Assembly (NCBI RefSeq): GCF_051622035.1
Contig: NC_135365.1
Coordinates: 3,214,501 to 3,278,500, forward strand
Direction of reading: 5' to 3'
From: Arctopsyche grandis
Taxonomy: Eukaryota; Arthropoda; Insecta; Trichoptera; Hydropsychidae
Length of the DNA: 64,000 bases
In this document: positions 10,926 through 22,018 of the stretch, one piece after another
Layout of the letters: every line of letters begins with the position of its first letter
How positions within the stretch are numbered: the stretch's first letter is position 1
Notes under the pieces: model-generated
Databases searched by the model: none
What the model was told of the DNA's origin: nothing
The model's input: only the letters and a program-made list of their open reading frames with translations
Program-made: the position numbers and the translations under genes

Positions 10926-13004
10926 TTTTCAAACACCCATAACAGAGCCATTTGAGGTTATAGGAAAAAACAAATCGTTACAGTATTATCAAATAGTCTA
11001 TAGTTTTCATCGATTAAAAGAAAATGGAAGACGTACGTTTGTGGACATCGCCATGGACGTCTTTGCAAGTTTCGAATTTCAATTTGCCGGCATCACTTCG
11101 GAGAGAGGAGACGAAAAGGCGATACAAAGAGTGGCGAGGGATGCAGCGCAAAGATTCTTAAATGGATTCAAAAGCAAAGAAAAAAAATTGATTAAATTAA
11201 AAAACAAAATGACACCTCAATTACCTGTTCCAAACTACGAAATGAACGCTCTTTTTCAAAAGTTGTAGAGGGAAAATCCAAATCTAAATCGATATTAATT
11301 TCCGATAAACTTTGGAAGCGTGGTTATGATATTTCGTACAAATGTACAAAATCTCACGAATGTAAAAATAAAAATCGTGTTTGGAAAACATCTGATCTTT
11401 TTAAAAAGGCTGGGGTCGCAGAAAAAATGATGGATTCCGAAGATTACGATGTGTATCTGACAAATAAATCTGATTGGGAAAATTACGGCTGTCGGTTTTT
11501 TTTCCCAGATGAAGATAAAACTTTTAAACCAACAAAAAGTAAGATGAGTAAAAGTGCTTGCATGTATCCAGAAAATTTGAAAAATAAAGATTTTTATGAA
11601 TCAAAACGAAAAAAAAAATTAGAATTAATTAATAACGAAGACCAACATGCAATTCAGCGTAGAACTTTAAAACTGGTTGAAGAAACACATACAGATTTTG
11701 AGCAATACAAAGAGAAATTCGGAATAGAAAATGAAGAGCTATTGAGCACAATAAAGGCATTTAATTCCGAGTTGATTCAGAAAAGTTTAATAACAGCAGC
11801 GGGACATCGTGATTTAATAGCATCAAAAAACAAAAAGTTTCAACATAAAATTAAAGAGGAGATCGTTTCACAGGTCACAGGGGTGATCGTATCAAAAACC
11901 AAATATTTGAAAGAAATACTTGACGAAAATAGAAAATCAGTTTTATACCGCGTAAAGAATCCTGCGATATCATTTTCGGGAAGAGAAAATGAATTGAAAG
12001 AATTACATGAAGCACTAACGAACAAAATATCCGGCGTGATTTCACAGGCAGCCTCAGTTGTTGGTCTCGGTGGGGTCGGAAAAACGGAGTTAGCAAAAAA
12101 ATATGTTGCAAAATACAAGAGTTATTACTTTAATATCATCTTCATCAGTGCGGATACAAGTGAAAATCTTTTAGAGTCATTTCGGTCGTTAGCGGTAAAA
12201 ATTGAATTGAAGTTGATCTCAAATGATGGAACAGAACGAGACCTAACAAATATTATGGAAAATATTTACGAACGTTTAAACGAAAGCGGAAAAACTCTTG
12301 TAGTTTTTGACAATGCTCAGGAATACAAAGATATAAAAAAATTCATTTTCAATAATTCTTATGATGAAAATAGGGTATACACTTTGATCACATCTCGATC
12401 TAAACTATGGGATATAGGAGAGAAGGGTGTTATTACAACGATTCAATTGCACATATTTACAGAAGATGAGGCTTTAAAATATTTAAGAGAATCTTTAGTA
12501 AACGAAGATGAGGATGCTCTCAAATCATTGATGACTGTGATGCAAAGGTTGCCATTGGGGCTTAAGCAAGCAGTTGGGTTTATTTACCAGCAGAATAAAA
12601 ACAACAAAAATTTCAATGTTAATAATTATATAAATTTGTATAGCGTGAAATGTACAGAAGTACTCCATAAGGGTCAAGGTGTAGTTGATGATTCGTACAA
12701 TAAAACAATAGCAACTACATGGAGAGAAACAATGCAAAGAATTGAAGAGAGTGGTGAATGTGGAATATTGGCCGTATTACTATTAAAAATCATGGCATAT
12801 TTTGCTTCTGACGATATAGATTTTAAGGATATGTTTTCCAAATTAGAACAAGATGTCGATAAATTATATGACGCTGTTGATATGCTTCATAGTTACAGCA
12901 TGATCGATATTAAAAAGGGGTTAATAAATGTGCACCGGCTGGTTCAGAAAGCTATCCAAATATGCTTAATTGAGAAGAAGGACGAAGAAAATGTTCTCAA
13001 TTAA
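10926..13004 (+). pseudogene. Copy 1, N-terminal remainder, coiled coil and NB-ARC segment
   Basis: From LFQTP the frame matches copy 2 to 11253; the 5-bp insertion then shifts it, and the copy-2-like frame resumes at about 11259 and is open to the TAA at 13002. The NB-ARC signatures are present: FSGRENELKELHEAL, Walker A GLGGVGKTELA (about 12065-12097), Walker B TLVVFDN (about 12295), LITSRSKLW (sensor-like) and LPLGLKQAVGF (GLPL-like). The last is followed by a C-terminal NVHRLVQKAI motif comparable to the MHD position. An ATG at 11427 (MMDSEDYDVYL) opens 525 codons that still hold the whole ATPase domain, so an N-terminally shortened product cannot be excluded. Confidence 0.85.
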
Positions 13005-15578
13005 GCAATAAAGCTGATAGAGTGTTGCGAATTTGATGTGCATGTCATGAGTGTATTGGAACACTCGTCCAATTACCCCGAAATAGTGAAAACCAATTTC
13101 AAAAATTCCAAGTATGGTGCTGCGAATACAACTGCAATCGATTTATTCATAATTCATCGCTGTGATACTGTTGGGATCGCTAAAATATTAAAACACATTA
13201 AATGTGATTTAAATCGCTTCATACAAACTGCCTGTTTCTATGGTAACTGGGAGGTTTTGAGATTTCTACTCAATAAAGGTGTTGATTTAAATTATAAAAA
13301 TTCATCAAATGAAACATCGTTACATTGGGCTGCTAAAGGTGGCAATGTGAGAGTTTTGAAATGTCTTCTTGATAAAGGTTTAGATGTAAATATGACTGAC
13401 AATGACGGTGAAACACCACTCTTCTGTGCTACTTTGTATAATAAAATTGAAGCACTAAAGCTTTTGTTGAAATCGGGCGCAAATCCAAATGCCATGAATT
13501 CAAGAGGAGAAACAGTGCTTCTGAATCTCGCAGTAAAACATGCTGTCGAGGTATTTAAATTGATTTTGAGCGAGGGACCTGACCCAAATGATTTCTCGTC
13601 ATTACAGCATGCTACTATTTGTGATAGTCTCGACATTATGCAGTTGCTGATTGATAAAGGTTTTGATGTCCATATGAATGATATAAACGAATCCCTCTTC
13701 GATACTGCTATGTATAAAAAAACTGAAGCACTTATGTTTTTGTTGAAATCGGGGGCAGATCCGAATGCCATAAACACGAGAGGAGAAACAGTACTTTATC
13801 ATCTCGTAGAAAAAGATGCTGTGGAGGAATTCAAATTACTTCTGAGAGAGAGTGCCGATCCAAATATTCGAGTTAAAAATAATTTATCGCCATTACATCA
13901 TGCTGCAATGTGTGGAAGTCTAAAAATTCTGGAATTGTTAATCGATAATGGTTTTGATGTCAATATGACTGACATAAACGAGTCAACACCCCTATTATGT
14001 GCTGCTATGTATAATAAAACTGAATCTCTTCAGCTTTTGTTGAAATTGGGGGCGGATCCAAATGTGATAAACTCAATAGGAGAAACAGTACTACATCAAT
14101 TAGCAAGAAATGATGCTGTGGAGGAATTCAAATTACTTCTGGGCGAGAGTGCCGATCCAAATATTCGAGATAAAAATAATTTCTCGCCATTACATCATGC
14201 TGCAATGTGTGGAAGTCTAAACATTCTGGAATTGTTAATCGATAATGGTTTTGATGTCAATATGACTGGCCTAAACGATTTAACACCCATATTATGTGCT
14301 GCTATATATAATAAAACTGAAGCACTTCAGCTTTTGTTGAAATTGGGGGCGGATCCAAATGCTATAAACTCAACAGGAGAAACAGTATTACACCACTTCG
14401 CAAAAATTGATGCTTTGGATGAATTCAAATAACTTCTGGACGAGTGTGCTGATCCAAATATTCGAGATAAAAATAATTTCTTGCCTTTACATTACGCTGC
14501 AATTTGTGGAAATCTAAAAATTCTGGAATTTTTAATTGATGAAGGTTTTGATGTCAATATGACTGGCATAGACGGTTCAACACCCCTTCTTTTGACCGCT
14601 TTTTATGGTAAATTTGAGGCAATTAAATGTCTACTTAAGAACGGGGCTGATCAGAAAATCGTATCTAAACTAGGAGAGACTTTAATACATAAAGCTGCAT
14701 ATGGATGTAATCTCGATGCCTTTAAATTCATCTTAGAATTGGGGTTTGATTTAACGGTTATTGATAAATTAGGAAATTCGTTGTTGCATTTAGCTGTACA
14801 AGGAAGAAATGAAGATATCATTAAGTTATTGGTTGAAAAAGGAATTCATCCAAATACTACTGATAAATTTGGATGCACCCCTCTACACGATATTTCCTAT
14901 AGTTGCTGGAATATCACCCCAGATATAGTTAAATTACTACTTAAACTGGGCGCCAACCCAAATGCAACCAGCAAATCGAACTGCACGCCCCTGCACTTTG
15001 CATCAACCGGAAACAATCGTGTAGCAGCTACTGTATTGATAGAAGAAGGTGCTGAAATCAATATCCGTAACAAATTAGGCCGATCTGCTTTACATTATGC
15101 TTCATCAAAATGTCATTGCAAAATCATTGAGCTTCTACTGATAAACGGTGCCGAAGTAAACGTGTTTGATTCTAAAGGACGAACACCACTTCATCACCTC
15201 TCACGTAATGGTAAATTTAAAGACGTGAAACTGTTGCTGGAACATGGCGCCGATCCTCGCAACTTGGAAAAAGCGGGCCGCTCACTGCTGCATCTGGCCG
15301 CCGTGCACTTCAGATACCAAGCTGTAGATTATGTTATCAGAAACGTAGAGAGCATTGATGTGAATGGCCGAGATGTCGAGGGCAAAACTCCTCTGCATTT
15401 AGCAGCCAAGTGTGGAAGAGTCTCCATCGTTGGTCTCCTCGTCCGAAATGGGGGCGACACTAGCGCCACGGACAAAAGCGGAAGAGCGCCTTTAGACTTG
15501 GCAACTAAATTTAACCGTGCCAAAGTCACGGACTTCTTCACTTCAAACTTTAAAGGTGATTCGAATACGTCATTTTGA
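13005..15578 (+). pseudogene. Copy 1, ankyrin array
   Basis: In frame with the NB-ARC part after the stop at 13002. About 23 consecutive 33-residue ankyrin repeats (for example ETSLHWAAKGGNVRVLKCLL, SPLHHAAMCGSLKILELLI). Three-repeat modules recur at 13545, 13821, 14118 and 14415; the last three are spaced exactly 297 bp. An in-frame TAA at 14430-14432 splits the array; the remainder is open to 15578 and becomes more canonical and GC-richer towards its end (KTPLHLAAKCGRVSIVGLL). Confidence 0.88.
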
Positions 15579-15809
15579 TACATGTTTGCGTCGAACCGAT
15601 TCATAACAAACTTTTTTTCTAATTACAGCCACTCAATGATCTAAATGATGAAATTTCTGCATCAATCTAAATGATGAAATTTCTGCATCAATCTAATTCA
15701 TACAAACGTCATTTTGAAGGAAAAAATGCAGTCTTGCACGAAGCTATAGGTGGAAATGTTTTTTTAAAAATTAAATAATGTCATGTAATTTCATATTTTA
15801 AGAGTTGGT
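15579..15809 (+). other. 3' flank of copy 1 with 26-bp tandem duplication
   Basis: CTAAATGATGAAATTTCTGC is present twice at a 26-bp period (15641 and 15667). A frame reading NAVLHEAIGGN at 15716-15777 looks like the start of another ankyrin repeat and ends in TAA. Confidence 0.5.
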
Positions 15810-16047
15810 AAATATTTATTTTATTTATTTATAATTTTAGCTATTAGCTAATTAAAAAAGAAATACATCTTAATAACTTAAATCTAAAATTCTATATTTA
15901 ACTTTATTTTATTTAACTTATATGTACTGTCCCTCACAGAGGTGTCTCTTCGCTCCTCGCAAGAATGCATCCATGGTCTTAGAAGACCTGATGCACTCAG
16001 GGAGGGCGTTATACATTAGTACACCCCTGTGAAAAACACCCCCCCAG
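15810..16047 (-). mobile_element. LINE 3' fragment (reverse transcriptase C-terminus)
   Basis: On the minus strand the frame reads GGVFHRGVLMYNALPECIRS and ends at the LINE C-terminus. It closely parallels the fragment at 56935-57555 (GGVFHRGVQMYNALPESIRN). The 3' tail is (AAAT)n-like. Heavily 5'-truncated. Confidence 0.75.
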
Positions 16048-16054
16048 CTGTCTT

Positions 16055-17040
16055 TCTTTTTACATACCTCCTTTACGTTTCACATGGTTTTCGTGTCAGT
16101 GGTCATTTTTATCTCTTATCCGATCGTTTTCATACTTTGCCATATTGCTCATTTTGGTCATCAATATACGTAAATGTATCGTCTGCCATTACGTTGGAGA
16201 TAAAATATCGTATACAAAGCGTAACAAATATCCAGAATCTCGGATACGGTGACGTTTATGACGGTACGTAAGGCTACCATAATCTATCTTCAAACTTTTC
16301 GCCTTGATATGCTATTTCAGATTTTAATTGTTTAAACGCCTATAATTCACTCTATATTTTTTAAAATTTGCTCTATACGTTCTCGTTATCTCTAATATTT
16401 TAAAATTTATAGTTTTGACTCTCATATGTACATATATATAAATTTCAAATTTGGCGTCTAGCTTCATGTAATGTAATACAAGATATATATTGATTTTTGG
16501 CCAAATATGTCAAATCTGACATTTCACGGCTTAAAGTATATCTCTTCACGGAGTTTTATCTGCGAGATAAGTATTCAATAAGAAGTTATGTTGTATCTAA
16601 TTGTTAATATGATTTACAATAAGCTTACATACATTTAGTTTTTTACAATAAGCTTACATACATACATCACATACATTAATTTTTAGTTAGCAGCTGATTT
16701 AATTTATCTGATGATTGAAAAGTTCATTTCTGTAAATACATAAACTCATTTATGGACAATCACTCATTGATAATCTATTCTTAAATCAAATCATTAAAGC
16801 ACTCTTAGTATTAATAAACTATTCTAAACTGCATAAATGAGTACATATGTATCTCCGGCTGCAACTCATAACCTCAAATTTAATTGTTTAATCCTCCAAA
16901 ACAAACTTTCTAACCAATACAAGTTACATACATATGTACACAGATCAAACAGTGATAGTTTTATTTTTAGTTATCAGCTGATTTAATTTATCTGATGATT
17001 GAAAAGTTCATTTCTGTAAATACATAAACTCATTTATGGA
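16055..17040 (+). repeat. Repeat X, copy (type A) with duplicated 3' block
   Basis: Starts TTTTTACATACCTCC; colinear with the copy at 1908. Its terminal block (CAGCTGATTTAATTTATCTG, GATTGAAAAGTTCATTTCTG, TACATAAACTCATTTATGG) occurs twice, about 282 bp apart (16687 and 16975), as it does in the 45560 copy. Confidence 0.75.
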
Positions 17041-17590
17041 ATTTTAAGATTCAAACATTTTTGCAACTGGACTTGATGACTATGATTTATAGAAATACTA
17101 CATATTGAGATTTTAAAGTGCCTTTAAAGTCATATAGATTTGTATATAATTTTAAGATATATAAAAAAACTCAAGTAAAAAAAAAAAAGTGTTTATAAAA
17201 AACTTAAGTAAAAAAACTCATGTAACAAAATAAATGTATATAAAAAATAATGTACTAAAATATAAAAAATAAATGTATATAAAAAACTTTAGTAAAAAAA
17301 CTATATTAAAAAAAGTCAAGTAAAATAAATGTATAAAAACAAATAATGTACTAAAATATAATAAATAATTAAATAAATATATAATAAATTAAATACAATT
17401 AATTTATTAAAATAAAAAGGCAATTTAAACAATATTTCAACAACAAATGTACAAATGTGTGGGATTAAAATTTCAATCAAAATGATTTCAATGATTGGGG
17501 TTTCAATCAAAAAGATTTCAATGATTGGGGTTTCAATCAAAATTATGATCCCAGCTTAAACTAATTAAATATATTACTAAGAGGTATGGG
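17041..17590. repeat. AT-rich dispersed repeat
   Basis: Low-complexity A-rich DNA, then AATTTAAACAATATTTCAAC and TTTCAATGATTGGGGTTTCA (the latter iterated). It matches 43600-43970 in the same order, with ATTATGATCCCAGCTTAAAC at both places. Confidence 0.55.
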
Positions 17591-17825
17591 CCGCCTTGGT
17601 ATGTATGTGATGATCTAAAAGATACAATTAACTTGTGTCAATTCATGATTCATTTAATGATTCATATATCAATTCCATTCCGAAATCACCCGTTGAAATC
17701 AACGGGCACAAAACTAGAATTAAAAACAGAGAATGAAATAAAAAACACATCAGATAAAAACTCATGCGTGTGTTGATAATATATTTTTGATTTAAAATAC
17801 ACACGCATGCACATTAATACTATTA

Positions 17826-18748
17826 AAAAGTAAATAAGATTAGCCGTGATATCGTTTTTCATCCAAAGTAAATTTTAGATTTGTCATTTCAGTTTTACTT
17901 TCGACATTGATCGCTCGTGTTGTATTCAATTTGACACCGCTTTTACAATTCACATAAGTTTTAATAGTAAATACAAATTAATTCATTAAGTATAATATAT
18001 TTAAATAAATATATATTAATTTATCAAGTATAATAAAGTTAAAATTATTGATATTACATATTCTTTTATTAAGTATAATATAGTTTAATTAATAATATTA
18101 CATATTAATGCTAAAGTTTAAATTACGTGCTTATTCTTGCTAATGTTGTAAAAAGAAAACATCCAAGGTTGTAAAAATATTTAAATATAACAGATTAAAA
18201 TCACCAGTGTGAATTTCTTATAATGTATTGTTCGTAGTTGATTACAATTAGAAACTGTTAAATAAGTCTACGAATTATTTATCCGACTCTTCTGCAGGAG
18301 AAATTTGTAAATTCCAACATTTTGCTAAAGGTGAGTGAAAACTTTTGAATATGCTTATTCGAACATTATTTTTAAATTCTTTTTGAAATTCGAACATTAT
18401 TTTTAAATCTAGAAAATCAAACAAATTTTATTAACAGCCACATTCACTGCATTACTTGTAAGCAAATGTTTTCGTTTTTAAATTTTGAATTTTTCATATT
18501 TCGTTTTTGAACTTATAATCAGCAGTATGCATAAAATTGTAATTTATTCGGTGTTCTAAATTAATTGATAAATTATAATTAGAAAATTGTGTTTCAAAGA
18601 CATTGAACTTAACTTTTTTTTTGGATTTTGATTTCTTTCGTAAAGATATTTTAATGTTAATCGTTTGAAAATACCCGTAACTGTCAAGATTTTCAGCTTT
18701 AGTCTTTATTTTTTTATTTTTTATTTCAACTAGACTTCCTGTTAAGAA
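17826..18748 (+). promoter_or_regulatory. Promoter region and 5' UTR of NB-ARC/ankyrin copy 2
   Basis: Homologous to 6373-7305. The 5'-UTR intron is conserved: donor AAAG|GTGAGTGAAAA at 18331. The acceptor region has changed from TTTCGCAG to TTTCGTAAAG, so the likely AG is at 18644-18645. The leader then continues to ATG 18749. Conservation of the donor and T-rich tract between paralogues supports a real intron. Confidence 0.55.
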
Positions 18749-21700
18749 ATGGCATCCAGCAGTGGCATTGCTCCCGAAGAAAGTTCAGAAGATCAATTTA
18801 TGCAGCCTATGGAATTGCCATTCGATGAGAGACTAACGATGTTCGTTCGGCATTTTGTAATCGAATTAGAATCCACGTTACAATTACATTATGAAATTTT
18901 GGCGGGTTATATTACAAAATCGGGACCAATTCCAAAGGTTATGGAAACGGCATTAGGACTGTTTTTGAATTACTATATTTACAAGGGATTACATAAAGTA
19001 GTTCAACTTTTTCAAACACCCATGGAAATGCCATTTGAGGTTATAGAAAAAAACAAATCGTTACAGTATTACCAAATAGTCTATAGCTTTCATCGATCAA
19101 AAGAAAGAGGAAGACATGCGTTTGTGGACATCGCCATGGACGTCTTTGCAAGTTTCGAATTTCAATTTGCTGGCATCACTTCGGAGAGAGGAGACGAAAA
19201 GGCGATACAAAGAGTGGCGAGGGATGCAGCGGAAAGATTCTTAAATGGATTCAAAAGCAAAGAAGAGCCTAATACAGATGCTTCATTAATTGAAAAAAAA
19301 TTGAGTAAATTTAAAAACAAAATCATACCTCAATTACCTGTTCCAAACTACGAAATGAAAGCCCTTAAAGTTGTAGAGGGAAAATCCAAATCTAAATCGA
19401 TATTAATTCCCGATAAACTTTGGAAGCCTGGTTATGAAATTTCGTACAGATGTAAAAAATCTCACCGATGTAAAAAAAATCGTGTTTGGAATACATCTGA
19501 TATTTTCGAAAAGGCTGGGGTCGCAGAAAAAAAGATGAATTCCGAAGATTACGATGTATATCTGACAAATAAATCTGATGGAGAAAAATACGGCTGTCGG
19601 TTTTTTTTCCCATATGAAGATGTGAAACAATATAAAAATACAAAACTAACAAAAAGGAAGATGTGTAAAAGTACTTGCATGTGTCCAGAAAATTTGAAAA
19701 ATAAAGACTTTTATGAATCAAAACGAATAATAATATTACAATTAATTAATAACGAAGACGAACATGCAATTCAGCGTAGAACTTTAAAACTGGTTGAAGA
19801 AACACATAAAGATTTTGAGCAATACAAAGAGAAATTCGGAAAAAATAATGAAGAGCTGTTGAGCACAATAGAGATATTTAATTCCCAGTTGACTGGAATT
19901 CAGAAGAGTTTAATAAAAGCAGCAGAACATCGTGATTCAATAGCATTAGAAAACAAAAACCTTCAACTAGAAAATCAAAAAGAGATTGTATCTCAAGTTA
20001 AAGAGAATATTGAATCACAATTCAATGTTTTGGAAGAAGCAATAAGGCAAAACCAAATTAAAAGTAAACGAGTTCTATTCCGCGTAAAGAATCCTGCGAT
20101 ATCATTTTCGGGAAGAAAAAACGAATTGAAAGAATTACACGAAGCACTAACGAACAAAATATCAGGCGTGATTTCACAGGCAGCCTCAGTTGTTGGTCTC
20201 GGTGGGGTCGGTAAAACTGAATTAGCAAAAAAATATGTCAAAAAATACAAGGATTATTACTTTAATATTGTCTTTATTAATGCGGAAAAGAGTGAAACCC
20301 TATTAGAGTCATTTCATACGCTAGCGATACAAATTGGATTAAAGTTCTCAAATATTGGAAGAGAACGAGACCTAACAGAAATTGTTGCAGATACTTACGA
20401 ACGTCTAAATGGAAACGGAAAAACTCTTGTAGTTTTTGACAATACTGAGGAATACAAATACATAAAAAAATTCATTTTTAATAATTCCTATGGTGAAAAT
20501 CGCGTACATACTTTGATCACATCGCGGTGTAAAATATGGGACATAGGAGACAAGGGCGTTATAACAATGATTCAGTTGCAAATGTTTACTGAAGAAGAAG
20601 CCATGAAATATTTGAGAAAATGTTTAGAGAACGAAGATGAGGATAATTTGAAATCATTGATGGATTTGTTGCAAAGGTTTCCATTAGGACTTAAGCAGGC
20701 TGTCGGATATATAAAACAGCAAAAAAAATACAGTAAAGTAAGAAAGGATGAGGAAACATTTAATGTTAAGGATTATATAAATTTGTATGACGTAAATTGG
20801 ACAAAAGTACTCCATAAGGGTCAAGGTGAAGTTGACGATATATACGAAAATACAGTAGCGACTACATGGAGAATCACGATGCAAAAAATTGAAGAGAGTG
20901 GTGAATGTGGAATATTAGCCCTATCGATATTAAAATTGCTGGCATATTTTGCTTCTGACGATATAGATATTAGAGCTATGTTTTACAAATTAGAACAAGA
21001 TGTCGACAAATTATATGACGCTGTTAATCTGCTTCATGATTACAGCATGATCAGTAATGAAGAGTGGATGGTAGATGTGCATCGGCTCGTTCAGAAAGCT
21101 ATACAAATATACTTAATTGAGAAGAGGGACGAAGAAAATATTCTGAATGAAGCAATAAAGCTGATAGAGTGGTGCGATTTTGATGTGCATGTCGTGAGTG
21201 TATTGGAACATTCATCTAATTACCCCGAAATAGTGAAAAACAATTTTAATAGTTCCAAGTATGGCGCTGCGAATACAACTGCAATCGATTTATTAATAGT
21301 TCATCGTCATGAAACTATTGGGATCGCTAAAATATTAAAACACATTGAATGTGATTTTAATCGGTCCATACATACTGCCTGTTACTACGGCAATTTGGAG
21401 GTCTTGAGATTTTTAATCAATAAAGGTGTTGAGTTAAATTATAAAAATTCGCATAATGAAACATTATTACATGTGGCTGCTAAAGGTGGCAATGTGAAAA
21501 TTCTACAATTGCTTATCAATAAGGGTTTGGATTTAAATATTGCTGACAATGACGGCGAAACACCAATCTTTTGTGCTGCCAGTTTTAGGCGTGGTAGAAC
21601 TGAAGCATTAAGGCTTTTGTTGAAATCCGGAGCAAATCCAAATGCATTAAACTCAAGAGGACAAACAATTCTCCATACTCTCGCAGGATGTGATGCTTTG

Positions 21701-22018
21701 GAGCAATTTAAATTGCTTCTCAGTGAAGGAGTCGATCCCAATACTCGAGATAAAAATGGTCGCTCACCATTACATTGTGCTGCAATGTGTGGAAATGTTA
21801 CAATTATGCAATTGCTTCTCGATAAAGGGCTTGATGTCAATTCGTTTGATAACGACCGCGACACACCGCTCACCATTGCCGCGTTGAATAGTGGACATGA
21901 AGCAGTAAAGTTCTTGTTGAAATTGGGAGCGAATCCAAATGCAATAAACACAAGAGGAGAATCAGTGCTTCATCACCTCGCTGAAATAATGCTGTGGAAA
22001 TATTTAAATTACTTCTGA
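18749..22018 (+). CDS. NB-ARC/ankyrin STAND (NLR-like) protein, copy 2
   Basis: Single coding exon of 1089 codons; the start aligns with copy 1. Residues 1-175: an acidic start, then a mostly helical domain (FDERLTMFVRHFVIELES; ITSERGDEKAIQRVARDAAE) that I do not recognise. About 231-314: a Cys/His-rich segment (CKKSHRCKK, CKSTCMCPEN). About 328-437: heptad-like coiled coil. About 446-793: NB-ARC with FSGRKNELKELHEAL, Walker A GLGGVGKTELA (about 482), Walker B LVVFDN (about 561), LITSRCKIW (about 589), FPLGLKQAVGY and an MHD-like VDVHRLVQ (about 774). From about 825: ankyrin repeats. By family knowledge NB-ARC proteins are nucleotide-switched sensors that oligomerise; an intracellular recognition role is inference. 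The frame is lost at about 21984 by a 1-bp deletion, so this ORF ends with a foreign tail (MLWKYLNYF). Confidence 0.85.
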   Translation: MASSSGIAPEESSEDQFMQPMELPFDERLTMFVRHFVIELESTLQLHYEILAGYITKSGPIPKVMETALGLFLNYYIYKGLHKVVQLFQTPMEMPFEVIEKNKSLQYYQIVYSFHRSKERGRHAFVDIAMDVFASFEFQFAGITSERGDEKAIQRVARDAAERFLNGFKSKEEPNTDASLIEKKLSKFKNKIIPQLPVPNYEMKALKVVEGKSKSKSILIPDKLWKPGYEISYRCKKSHRCKKNRVWNTSDIFEKAGVAEKKMNSEDYDVYLTNKSDGEKYGCRFFFPYEDVKQYKNTKLTKRKMCKSTCMCPENLKNKDFYESKRIIILQLINNEDEHAIQRRTLKLVEETHKDFEQYKEKFGKNNEELLSTIEIFNSQLTGIQKSLIKAAEHRDSIALENKNLQLENQKEIVSQVKENIESQFNVLEEAIRQNQIKSKRVLFRVKNPAISFSGRKNELKELHEALTNKISGVISQAASVVGLGGVGKTELAKKYVKKYKDYYFNIVFINAEKSETLLESFHTLAIQIGLKFSNIGRERDLTEIVADTYERLNGNGKTLVVFDNTEEYKYIKKFIFNNSYGENRVHTLITSRCKIWDIGDKGVITMIQLQMFTEEEAMKYLRKCLENEDEDNLKSLMDLLQRFPLGLKQAVGYIKQQKKYSKVRKDEETFNVKDYINLYDVNWTKVLHKGQGEVDDIYENTVATTWRITMQKIEESGECGILALSILKLLAYFASDDIDIRAMFYKLEQDVDKLYDAVNLLHDYSMISNEEWMVDVHRLVQKAIQIYLIEKRDEENILNEAIKLIEWCDFDVHVVSVLEHSSNYPEIVKNNFNSSKYGAANTTAIDLLIVHRHETIGIAKILKHIECDFNRSIHTACYYGNLEVLRFLINKGVELNYKNSHNETLLHVAAKGGNVKILQLLINKGLDLNIADNDGETPIFCAASFRRGRTEALRLLLKSGANPNALNSRGQTILHTLAGCDALEQFKLLLSEGVDPNTRDKNGRSPLHCAAMCGNVTIMQLLLDKGLDVNSFDNDRDTPLTIAALNSGHEAVKFLLKLGANPNAINTRGESVLHHLAEIMLWKYLNYF

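Larger units (their letters stand above)
7306..15578 (+). pseudogene. NB-ARC/ankyrin STAND protein, copy 1 (LINE-interrupted pseudogene)
   Basis: Broken paralogue of the gene at 18749. ATG 7306 opens a frame reading MASGSGIAHEESSEDQF, 84 codons colinear with copy 2. It is interrupted after GCAGATAAA by a LINE on the opposite strand. Coding similarity resumes at about 10926 (LFQTP...), where copy 2 continues without a gap beyond a few bases. Further lesions are a 5-bp insertion (TTTCA, about 11254-11258) that shifts the frame, GAA to TAA at 13002-13004, and a TTA to TAA stop at 14430-14432. Between lesions the frame is open to 15578. The order is N-terminal domain, Cys/His segment, coiled coil, NB-ARC, then about 23 ankyrin repeats. 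A short LHEAIGGN-like trace at about 15716-15777 may be a decayed last repeat. Full function is unlikely unless a downstream start is used. Confidence 0.88.

Noticed and set aside
13292-13802. Long minus-strand ORFs inside the ankyrin arrays (also 21439-22172 and 22569-22847)
   Set aside because: Antisense frames opened by the repetitive codon pattern of ankyrin repeats.
15558-15629. Possible 3' mini-intron at the end of NB-ARC copy 1 (AAAG|GTGATT to AATTACAG|CC)
   Set aside because: Splice-like signals exist, but the result only swaps a short tail and no counterpart is seen in copy 2.
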